Assembly: GCF_020169515.1 (NCBI RefSeq)
Contig: NZ_JAHMHW010000008.1
Coordinates: 124,001-188,000, forward strand
Direction of reading: 5' to 3'
DNA: 64,000 nucleotides
DNA from: Paenibacillus vietnamensis
GTDB taxonomy: Bacteria; Bacillota; Bacilli; Paenibacillales; Paenibacillaceae
A model generated the notes under the pieces. That model made no database searches. It saw nothing but the letters and a program-made list of their open reading frames with translations, and was not told where the DNA came from. The number at the start of each line of letters is the position of its first letter. Position 1 is the first letter of the stretch. Positions 9,356-16,233 of the stretch are shown one piece after another. The position numbers and the translations under genes are program-made.

Positions 9356-9396
9356 TGGCGCTAGGAATTGCCGTTTCACCAGGTGACCGGCCAACC

Positions 9397-9434
9397 AAAG
9401 AACCCTTGATTCTGTCAGGGTTCTTTGTGCTTTT
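9397..9434 (+). terminator. Intrinsic terminator after tatC
   Basis: AAAGAACCCT (9397-9406) pairs perfectly with AGGGTTCTTT (9417-9426) around a 10-nt loop and is followed by GTGCTTTT. Ends the cyclo-ligase-to-tatC transcription unit. Confidence 0.85.
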
Positions 9435-9944
9435 AACGAATTGCTGCGGGAAGTCTCCCATCCTCTCTAGGTGGCGAGATGAATCGCAGCCCGCTTTGAA
9501 CAAACGTTCAACGGAATGTCATTCACCACTTCCTTATAGGAACGTATGTAAACCAGCAATATTGAGGTCCGGATTCCGAATCCGGGGATTAAGGGATAAG
9601 ACCGGTCCCAAATCGATGCCATATTTTGATGCAATTGTCCGGAGAGTATCCTTCTTGCCCGCAACATAGATCCGCATTCAGATCATCTCCTTCATCGATA
9701 TATACTTGCACTATGTATATGAGGTGACCCTGAGTTACGAGTACGCCCTGCATGGCATACGAAAAAGAACGTCAGACTCAGTGAAGGAGATTCGCGACTA
9801 TGCAGCGAACCCATTCATGGACCCGAATCTTTCGCAGAATATGCGGATGGCCTTCTCGAAACGTCAACAACCAAGTGATCTAGAAACTATGGTCTCATAA
9901 AGGGCAGATAGAGTTATTTCTCGTTAGAAAGAGGGAGGTTTCAA
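9435..9944. other. Intergenic stretch with a LysM-like mini-ORF, otherwise empty
   Basis: About 510 bases between tatC's terminator and the next confident gene. It contains the short LysM-like frame at 9534-9677 on the minus strand. A plus-strand open frame ending at 9900 (last residues QQPSDLETMVS) has no convincing start or recognisable family and may be a decayed gene end. This is where the accessory block begins. Confidence 0.5.
9534..9677 (-). pseudogene. LysM-like domain mini-ORF, probably a gene remnant
   Basis: A 47-codon frame from ATG 9677 (GGAG ribosome site 9 bases upstream) reads like one LysM module: after MRIYVAGKK comes DTLRTIASKYGIDLGPVLSLN and PRIRNPDLNIAGL. Compare the LysM pattern GDTL..IA..YG.....L...NP...NP....G. 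LysM modules bind peptidoglycan. A lone 47-residue cytoplasmic LysM with no signal peptide is unlikely to be a complete functional protein; a leftover of a larger gene is the simplest reading, though an intact miniprotein is possible. Confidence 0.5.
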
Positions 9945-10796
9945 ATGTCAGGCCATTTGAATCGGGAACAGTTTCCGCTAAGCGATGCCCGGTTTCTGGA
10001 CAAGCGCAGAAGCGGCAAAGCGCACTGTGAGCCGGGCTGGAACTGGTGTCCGCAGCCGCTGCCTGACTTCGATATATGGTATGCGGTATCCGGCAAGGGG
10101 CGGATGAAGCTCGGCGGCACCGAATATACGATTGGGAAAGGTTGCTGCTTCCTCGTGCGCCCCGGTGACCGGCCGGAGTCGGTACAGGATCCGAACGATC
10201 GGTTGACGGTCATTTTCGCCCATTTCGACGTAGCGGACTCCCGTACGGGCGAAGCGTGGAACCCGGAGCTGATGCCGGGCAGATTTGCGCAAGTAAAGGA
10301 GCCGTTCCTGTTTGAATCGCTGCTGAATCGGATGCTGCAAGTCGTCGATTCCGAAGACGCATGGCGTGAACAAGAATTCGATCTTCTGCTGAAGCATGCG
10401 ATGCTGCACATGTACCAAAGCCAGCAACCGCCGTCTTCGTCGTCGTCCGGCAAGCAAAAACAGCTGATCGCACGGCTTGTCTCCAAAATTCGCCAAGACC
10501 CCGGACGGCGAATCTCCCACCGGGAGCTTGCCGAAGAGGCGCAGCTCTCCCCGGAATATTTGAATGTGTTGTTCAAAACCTGCACCGGCAGATCGATCAG
10601 GACGTTCATCACTGAAGCCCGTCTCGAGCGGGCGGCCATGCTGCTGGCGGAAACGGCGATGAACGTTTCGCAGGTGGCAGAAGCGCTCAATTACGCCAAT
10701 GTGTATTTGTTCAGCAAACAGTTCAAAGCCAAATACGGCTTGCCGCCCTCCGCGTATAAACAGAATGTGCCGCCATCGCTTCCGCATAAAGGATAG
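9945..10796 (+). CDS. AraC-family transcriptional regulator
   Basis: 283 residues: an N-terminal cupin-like sensor (IWYAVSGKGRMKLGGTEYTIGKGCCFLVRPGD, about residues 45-80) and a C-terminal double helix-turn-helix (ISHRELAEEAQLSPEYLNVLFK and NVSQVAEALNYANVYLFSKQFKAKYGLPPSAYK). ATG 9945 has GGGAGG upstream. It precedes a PhyH-type oxygenase gene in the same direction and probably controls it. A 7-bp hairpin (GGAAGTC/GACTTCC, 10813-10836) lies in the gap. The ligand is likely a sugar or sugar-like metabolite, but nothing identifies it. Confidence 0.88.
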   Translation: MSGHLNREQFPLSDARFLDKRRSGKAHCEPGWNWCPQPLPDFDIWYAVSGKGRMKLGGTEYTIGKGCCFLVRPGDRPESVQDPNDRLTVIFAHFDVADSRTGEAWNPELMPGRFAQVKEPFLFESLLNRMLQVVDSEDAWREQEFDLLLKHAMLHMYQSQQPPSSSSSGKQKQLIARLVSKIRQDPGRRISHRELAEEAQLSPEYLNVLFKTCTGRSIRTFITEARLERAAMLLAETAMNVSQVAEALNYANVYLFSKQFKAKYGLPPSAYKQNVPPSLPHKG

Positions 10797-10946
10797 CGCT
10801 TCGTCATTCTCAGGAAGTCGGCCGAACGGGACTTCCGGTTCTCGGTATAAAGATTATCGGTTTGCGGCCATTTGCCGTCCCCCTTCTCCCCGGTACAATA
10901 AAAGCGAACAACAAATCCGCAAGAAGCAGAGGGAGGGGCCGTTCAA

Positions 10947-11822
10947 ATGGAGAAGAAAAAGTCTAATCGCACGCTGTTTTCCTACGACAATATGGAGGAA
11001 GTACAGCTCGCGCAGACGATCGCGAACACGATGTACCGATACGAGAACTTACCGGAGCACCGAATCGAAAGCATCGAGCAATTAAACGAGGAACACGTCA
11101 GGCAGTTTTGGGAACGAGGGTATTTGGTCGTTGATCGGGTGCTGAGCGAGCAAGAAATCCGCACGTCGATCGACGCGTTGATGGATATTATTTACGATCG
11201 TTCCGTCGGCTCGAGAGTGCAATTCGTCAAGCCGAAGTCCGAGCTTCTTACCGAAGAGGCCAAAGAACTGGCGGCGCGCAAAGTACACGAATTTGCGGAC
11301 CATGAACCCCGGCTTAGAGCCATCGTCGATCACCCCGAAATTATAGGCGCGCTGGAGAAGCTGTTTAGCGAAAAGCCAAAGATGGTTCAGGATCAAGCGA
11401 TTTTGAAGCCGCCTACCGGCGGGGCTGAGAAGCCTTGGCATCAGGACATGGCATACGGCAATCTGGCGTACGACAAGCCGGTCATCGGAATCTGGCTCGC
11501 CCTGGATCCTGCAGAGCTCGATAATGGCTGCATGCACGTCATCCCTTATTCCCACCGGACCGGCGCCACGCCGCATTACGCGGAAAGGGATTGGCAAATT
11601 TGCGACACCAGCGTGCATGTCGATCGCGACGTTGCCGTACCGCTGCAGCCGGGGGGAGCGCTCATTTTCTCGGGACTGCTGCATCACGGGACGCCGCCGA
11701 ACTTTTCCAACAAGCGCCGCCGCTCTCTTCAAATCCATTACGCGCCGGAATCGGCTGCTAAGCTGAAACCGCAAGCGTACAAGCAAATGTTCACGAACGA
11801 AATGACCGGAGCCGAATGTTGA
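10947..11822 (+). CDS. Phytanoyl-CoA dioxygenase (PhyH)-family Fe(II)/2-oxoglutarate oxygenase
   Basis: 291 residues. The metal-binding HxD is in PWHQDMAYG (His165, Asp167), the distal His in GLLHHGTPPNFS (His246/247), and the 2-oxoglutarate-binding Arg in the following NKRRRSLQIHY. These are the catalytic elements of the PhyH superfamily, which hydroxylates diverse small molecules. ATG 10947 follows GGGAGGGGCC. Flanked by an AraC regulator and a sugar isomerase-like pseudogene, a grouping that suggests oxidation of a sugar, polyol or plant compound; the substrate is unknown. Confidence 0.85.
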   Translation: MEKKKSNRTLFSYDNMEEVQLAQTIANTMYRYENLPEHRIESIEQLNEEHVRQFWERGYLVVDRVLSEQEIRTSIDALMDIIYDRSVGSRVQFVKPKSELLTEEAKELAARKVHEFADHEPRLRAIVDHPEIIGALEKLFSEKPKMVQDQAILKPPTGGAEKPWHQDMAYGNLAYDKPVIGIWLALDPAELDNGCMHVIPYSHRTGATPHYAERDWQICDTSVHVDRDVAVPLQPGGALIFSGLLHHGTPPNFSNKRRRSLQIHYAPESAAKLKPQAYKQMFTNEMTGAEC

Positions 11823-11859
11823 ACGGCGGGAATGACTCTTTCACAGGCGGGTATTCATT

Positions 11860-12451
11860 ATGGCTGAAATAACTCGATTAAACGACGGTTCCCAAGAAGC
11901 GCCCCGCTTAGAAATTCATCAATCATGGTGGGCAATGGCAGGTCTTGGGGAAGATGGCCGCGAATGGACAATCGAAGAAAAGTTTGAGGAGATAGCCAAG
12001 GCCGGATTTACAGGAATTCTGGGCCGGCTTCCGTCCCCGGAACAATCTGAACGCTGGCGCCGATTGTTAGATGAATATGATTTTAAATTCGGTATTCATT
12101 CTTTCCCCTTTCATCGAGACGATCTGGAAACCATCATTCGGGAAGCGCAAAACTTCGGAGTGGATTATATCAACTCACAAGTTGCAGATTCATTTATTAC
12201 GGATTCGAAGGCCGTTTCCTTGCTGCGCGGTCTTATTACAGCTGCTTCGGAAGCGAAGATCCCTTATTTTATTGAAACTCACCGCGGTAGAATTACTCAA
12301 GATTTACTCCGTACCGTACAGTATGTTCATGATGTTCCCGAGATTCAACTTACAATCGACCTTTCGCATTATGTTGTTGCCGGTGAAATGTTCTTGCCGA
12401 GCGATCAAGTTGAGTCTTGAACTTAAAAAGATTGCCGAATCCCTTTTGTAA
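11860..12451 (+). pseudogene. Truncated xylose-isomerase-like TIM-barrel protein (sugar isomerase/epimerase)
   Basis: The 186-codon frame (11860-12420) matches the N-terminal two thirds of AP-endonuclease-2/IolE-type sugar isomerases: FEEIAKAGFTGILG, FGIHSFPFHRDDLETIIREAQNFGVDYINSQ, YFIETHRGRITQDLLRT, LTIDLSHYVVAGE. Those enzymes need about 270-300 residues; here the barrel stops right after the metal-ligand region. In the +1 frame across the stop the sequence continues LELKKIAESLL-stop (to 12451), which looks like the family's C-terminal helix. An internal deletion with frameshift is likely. Cotranscribed with the PhyH gene. Confidence 0.7.
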
Positions 12452-12493
12452 AAATCCCTTACGACCGCTGAAACGGTCGTAAGGGATTTTTTT
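12451..12493. terminator. Strong bidirectional terminator
   Basis: AAAATCCCTTACGACCG, a six-base loop, then CGGTCGTAAGGGATTTTTTT: a perfect 17-bp stem with A-rich and T-rich flanks. It sits between converging genes and can end both the PhyH unit and the minus-strand histidine kinase unit. Confidence 0.9.
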
Positions 12494-12508
12494 GCGTGCC
12501 TGGAGCTT

Positions 12509-13798
12509 CTAGTCCAGATGCAGATAGAAGGTCGCCGATTCTCCAAGCTCGCTCTTCGCGTAAAGCTTGCCGCCGTGCTGATCGACGATGGTTTTGGCGA
12601 TGGCAAGACCAAGTCCATGGCCGCCTTGGGCGCGGGAGCGGGAAGTATCCGTCCGGTAGAATCGGTCGAAGATCCGGTGCAAGTGCTCCGCGGCAATTCC
12701 TTCGCCTGTGTTGGTGACCGACAGGATAACATCGTGATGCTGTTTCTTCAGCACAATCCGGATCGATCCGCGCGGACCCGCGTATTTGATGGCATTGTCG
12801 AGCAAAATCATGATGACCTGCTTGATCTGCCCGCTGCTGCCATTCACCGTCAGTCCGGGCTCAATATCATAGTCGAGCTGGAGATCCTTCTCGAAAATAA
12901 CGGCTTCCATCGTCAGCATAATCGTCTCCACCGCTTCGCTCAGATCGAACTCGGCGCGCATCATGGCGGAACGCGAGTCCTCCATCTCGGTCAGATAGAG
13001 GAGATCTCCCGTCAGCTTGGCCATACGTTGCGTCTCCTGCTTAATGACATGCAGCCACTTGGCCTGGTTTACGATCGTATCCTCGCGGTTGGCGAGCAGC
13101 ACGTCCGCGTTGGTCTGAATGACCGCAAGAGGCGTCTTCAATTCGTGGGAAGCGTCGGCGATAAACTGCTTCTGCTTCTCGAACGCCTCCTTGACCGGAG
13201 CGATGGAGCGGCTGGCGAAATAACGGCTGATGAAATAAATGACGACGAGCATAACGAGAGCAACGGCCCCAAACGTATAAATCAAATTCGTTAAGATGCC
13301 CTGCTGCGCGGTGACATCCATGAAGACGAACATGCTGCGGGCGTCAGCGGTCGGCTGAACGATGAACGCCCATTCATTGCCGTCCAGCTTGAGTTGGCCG
13401 GTCGTATTGCCCGCTGCTAGTGCTTTCTCGAGCGCCTCCCGGTAGAAGGACTCCTCCATATCAAACCGCGAGTCGGTGCTCGTTAACGTGCCGGAGCTGT
13501 CCGCTTCCAGCTTGAACGATACAGACCGTTCGGGCCGCCAGCCGTCGTCCTCCATGCCTGCAGGCGGCTCTCCCTGGAACTCATCCGGAGGCGCTGCGCC
13601 GTTATCGTCAGGTTCAAACCGTCTAGGTCCGTCCTGCTGTTTATGATAAGCTTCCGATACTTGATGAAGCTCCATATCGATGTCGCGTTTCACGTCTTGA
13701 AAGGTGATGGCATAGATGGCCGTGAAAGCAGCCAGCATCATGACGGTGATCGTGATCAGGTTCAGCAGGAGAAACCGGTTTTTGAGCTTTTTGAACAT
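12509..13798 (-). CDS. Sensor histidine kinase (OmpR-type partner)
   Basis: About 430 residues. Two membrane helices (RFLLLNLITITVMMLAAFTAIYAITF and LIYTFGAVALVMLVVIYFISRYFA) bracket an extracellular domain of roughly 140 residues. The HisKA box is FIADASHELKTPLAVIQT and the ATPase domain has DNAIKYAGPRGSIRI and GLGLAIAKTIVDQHGGKL. ATG 13798 (MFKKLKNRF) is preferred over the upstream in-frame start within the regulator gene, because it falls 4 bases after the regulator's stop and has GGAGG upstream. Paired with the response regulator 13803-14477; signal unknown, but the target operon is envelope-related. Confidence 0.9.
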   Translation of the reverse strand: MFKKLKNRFLLLNLITITVMMLAAFTAIYAITFQDVKRDIDMELHQVSEAYHKQQDGPRRFEPDDNGAAPPDEFQGEPPAGMEDDGWRPERSVSFKLEADSSGTLTSTDSRFDMEESFYREALEKALAAGNTTGQLKLDGNEWAFIVQPTADARSMFVFMDVTAQQGILTNLIYTFGAVALVMLVVIYFISRYFASRSIAPVKEAFEKQKQFIADASHELKTPLAVIQTNADVLLANREDTIVNQAKWLHVIKQETQRMAKLTGDLLYLTEMEDSRSAMMRAEFDLSEAVETIMLTMEAVIFEKDLQLDYDIEPGLTVNGSSGQIKQVIMILLDNAIKYAGPRGSIRIVLKKQHHDVILSVTNTGEGIAAEHLHRIFDRFYRTDTSRSRAQGGHGLGLAIAKTIVDQHGGKLYAKSELGESATFYLHLD

Positions 13799-13802
13799 GC
13801 TG

Positions 13803-14477
13803 CTACGTCGCCTCCAGGATGTACCCGACGCCCCTGATCGTTGCAATCTTCACGGACGAATGGAGGAAGGTCAGCTTCTTCCGCAGGAACGAGATGTACA
13901 CCTCCACATTGTTGTATTCCGCGTTCGAATCGAAGCCCCACAGCTTTTCGATAATTTGCTCCTTCGACGTGACGGCCAGCTTTCGCGTCACAAGCAGCTC
14001 GAGCAGCTCGCTTTCCTTTAAGTTCAGCTTCAATTCCTTTCCCTTGACGGTCAGTTTCAATTGAGCCGGATTCAGCTCCATATCCCCGAACGTCAGCGCA
14101 TCTTCCGGGACGACCTCTCCCTTACGCCTCAGCGCAGCGCGTATGCGGGCCATCAACTCCTCGGTCGAGAACGGTTTGGCGATATAGTCATCCGCGCCGT
14201 AATCGAGTCCGGTTACTTTGTCCGTAATCTCGCCTTTGGCCGTGAGCAGGATGACCGGCGTCGCCGCACCTTCGCCCCTAAGCTTGCGGAGCACGGTGAA
14301 GCCATCCATCTCCGGCATCATGACATCAAGCAGCAGGAGATCGTAGATGCCGCTCTGCGCGTAATCGTAGGCGGAACTGCCGTCATAGACGACATCCACG
14401 GAGTAGTTCTGCTTTTTCAATAATTGGGATAAGGCTTCCGCCAAATGTATTTCGTCTTCCGCGACCAAAATTCGCAT
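13803..14477 (-). CDS. Response regulator, OmpR/PhoB family
   Basis: 224 residues: receiver domain with acidic pocket and phospho-acceptor (LLLLDVMMPEMDGF, about Asp51), the conserved Thr (LLTAKGE) and Lys (IAKPFS), then a winged-helix DNA-binding domain (ELLELLVTRKLAVTSKEQIIEKLWG ... VYISFLRKKL ... TIRGVGYILE). Divergent from the VTC operon. 11-bp-spaced direct repeats in the shared promoter region suggest that it controls itself and that operon. Confidence 0.92.
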   Translation of the reverse strand: MRILVAEDEIHLAEALSQLLKKQNYSVDVVYDGSSAYDYAQSGIYDLLLLDVMMPEMDGFTVLRKLRGEGAATPVILLTAKGEITDKVTGLDYGADDYIAKPFSTEELMARIRAALRRKGEVVPEDALTFGDMELNPAQLKLTVKGKELKLNLKESELLELLVTRKLAVTSKEQIIEKLWGFDSNAEYNNVEVYISFLRKKLTFLHSSVKIATIRGVGYILEAT

Positions 14478-14519
14478 CGGCTGTTCATCCTTTGCTGTTT
14501 TTCTAAACTTGATTTCCCC

Positions 14520-14551
14520 ATTATAACAAGCGAACCTTTAGCCAACCTTAA
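14520..14551 (-). promoter_or_regulatory. Promoter and direct-repeat operator of the two-component operon
   Basis: On the minus strand TTAAGGTTGGC and TAAAGGTTCGC are adjacent 11-bp direct repeats (14530-14551), followed by an extended -10 TGTTATAAT (ends at 14520). Tandem half-sites one helical turn apart are typical targets of OmpR/PhoB-type regulators. Autoregulation is inferred. Confidence 0.6.
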
Positions 14552-14622
14552 CTGTTTTCGTTCGAATGCTTTCGGCCGCTATATATAGGAAGCGCGATTT
14601 CTTTGAGTAAATGTAAATGGAT

Positions 14623-14654
14623 TTAAGATTCATTAAAGGTTGCGGGACTAAGAT
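14623..14654 (+). promoter_or_regulatory. Promoter and direct-repeat operator of the VTC operon
   Basis: On the plus strand TTAAGATTCAT and TAAAGGTTGCG (14623-14644) repeat at an 11-bp step and resemble the minus-strand pair. A TAAGAT -10 follows at 14649-14654 and there is no consensus -35; the repeats occupy its place, as in PhoB-type activated promoters. Confidence 0.55.
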
Positions 14655-14706
14655 ACAGACATGAGAGATGAGACCACAGCGGACCGCGGAAAGGAATGAA
14701 ACAAGG

Positions 14707-15513
14707 ATGGCCATTGAAGTGTTCAACCGGTACGAGAACAAATATTTGCTGGACCATGATGCGTACCTTCGATTTTATAGCGACCTTCTTGATTACATGG
14801 AGCTTGACGATTATAACAAGCAGCATGAATTTTATTCGATCAGCAACCTCTACTTCGATACTCCGCACAATTCGCTCATCCGGACGAGCCTGTCGAAGCC
14901 GAAGTACAAGGAGAAGCTTCGGCTCAGAGCGTACGGCGTGCCAAGCGGCGGGGCGAAGGTGTATCTGGAGATGAAGAAGAAGGTATTCGGTCTCGTCAAC
15001 AAACGAAGGACGGGGCTGAAGCTGAACGAAGCGTACGAGTTCGTGCGAACCGGGATCGAGCCGGCATTCCAGACTTACATGAACAAGCAGGTGATCGAGG
15101 AAATCAAATATTTCCTTTGCCGCTACGAGCTCGAACCGAAGGTGTATCTGGCTTACGAGCGGAAGGCGATGTTCAGCAAGGAGAGCCGGGATCTCCGCAT
15201 TACGTTCGACACGAACATCCGACATCGACGGTACGACCTGGGACTGGAGTTTGGCGATCATGGCGAGCTTCTCGACACGGCCAACTTGTGGCTGATGGAA
15301 GTAAAGGCGGAGAATACGATTCCGCTGTGGCTGTCGCGGTTGTTATCGGAGCATGGATTATACCGCACGAGCTTTTCCAAATACGGCAACGAATACAAGA
15401 AGACGGTAAGACACAGGAACGAGCGGCCGGCGTTGCGGCCGCAGCCGACACCAACTCCGCAATCGACAATAACAACACCATTTATGGAAAGAGAGCGTGT
15501 ACTCTATGTTTGA
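14707..15513 (+). CDS. VTC-domain (polyphosphate polymerase-like) protein
   Basis: 268 residues from ATG 14707 (MAIEVFNRYENKYLL). This is a stand-alone VTC domain of the triphosphate-tunnel metalloenzyme superfamily. Visible elements are the N-terminal RYENKYLL, YFDT (in SNLYFDTPHNSLI), KLRLRAYG, VYLEMKKK, the YERKAM strand, and LMEVKAE with downstream TSFSKYGNEYKKTV. Basic and acidic residues lining the tunnel are kept. In yeast Vtc4 this domain makes polyphosphate. Bacterial VTC proteins next to DUF4956 and surface proteins are poorly understood. The gene overlaps the DUF4956 gene by 8 bases, so the two are coupled. Confidence 0.85.
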   Translation: MAIEVFNRYENKYLLDHDAYLRFYSDLLDYMELDDYNKQHEFYSISNLYFDTPHNSLIRTSLSKPKYKEKLRLRAYGVPSGGAKVYLEMKKKVFGLVNKRRTGLKLNEAYEFVRTGIEPAFQTYMNKQVIEEIKYFLCRYELEPKVYLAYERKAMFSKESRDLRITFDTNIRHRRYDLGLEFGDHGELLDTANLWLMEVKAENTIPLWLSRLLSEHGLYRTSFSKYGNEYKKTVRHRNERPALRPQPTPTPQSTITTPFMERERVLYV

Positions 15514-16198
15514 TTTCGAATCCTTGTTTAATCCGACGGCCGCGGCAACGACGATGACGCTTGGCAGCTCGGTCGTCACGATCCTGATCGCCATCGCCCT
15601 CGGCGCCATGATCAGCTTCACTTACATGAAAACGAACCAGACCGGATATTCGCAAAATTTTACTTTAACGATGATCATTCTGCCCACAATCGTTGCCATT
15701 ATTATTCTCCTGATCGGCAGCAATATTGCAAGGGCGTTCAGCCTTGCAGGAGCCTTCTCCATCATCCGGTTCCGAAGCGCGCCCGGCGATCCGAAGGATA
15801 TCGCATACGTCCTGTTCACGATGGCGGCCGGTCTGGCTTGCGGCGTAGGCGCCTTCGGCTACGCGGTATTGTTCACTTTCATCCTTTGCGCCTTGATGTT
15901 CATCTTGAGCAAAACCAACTTCGGAGCGAGAAAATCGGCTCAGAAGCTGCTTAAAGTTACGATTCCGGAAAGCCTGGCCTACGAAGAAGCATTCGCCGAA
16001 GTATTCGCTGTGTTTGATGCTGCGTATGAGCTGAAAAAAATCCGCACGACCGAGCTTGGCAGCTTGTACGAGCTCGTATACACCGTGACGTTGGATCAGA
16101 ACACGAACCAGAAGGAATTTCTCGACGCGATCCGGTGCCGCAACGGCAATCTGGATTTATCCCTGACGATGGTCCCTACGGTTCAGGCCGAGTATTAA
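15506..16198 (+). CDS. DUF4956 membrane protein
   Basis: 230 residues. The N-terminal half has four hydrophobic helices (SSVVTILIAIALGAMISFTYM, FTLTMIILPTIVAIIILLIGSNIARAFSL, IAYVLFTMAAGLACGVGAFGYAVLFTFILCALMFIL). A conserved GAFSIIRFRSAPGDPKDIAY loop sits between helices, and the C-terminus is a soluble ACT-like domain. This matches the DUF4956 family, which regularly follows VTC genes. ATG 15506 is chosen (GAGAG 10 bases upstream); GTG 15497 is an alternative. The role is unknown; a membrane partner or transport module for the VTC product is plausible but unproven. Confidence 0.85.
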   Translation: MFDFESLFNPTAAATTMTLGSSVVTILIAIALGAMISFTYMKTNQTGYSQNFTLTMIILPTIVAIIILLIGSNIARAFSLAGAFSIIRFRSAPGDPKDIAYVLFTMAAGLACGVGAFGYAVLFTFILCALMFILSKTNFGARKSAQKLLKVTIPESLAYEEAFAEVFAVFDAAYELKKIRTTELGSLYELVYTVTLDQNTNQKEFLDAIRCRNGNLDLSLTMVPTVQAEY

Positions 16199-16233
16199 AC
16201 CAACAACCATTACAAATCGGAAGGAAGATCGAT

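Noticed and set aside
9706-9900. Plus-strand open frame of 64 codons ending QQPSDLETMVS
   Set aside because: No ribosome site at its start, no recognisable family; at best a decayed gene end.
16135-16233. Upstream in-frame start of the beta-helix lipoprotein
   Set aside because: It lies inside the DUF4956 gene and would bury the signal peptide and lipobox behind 33 residues.
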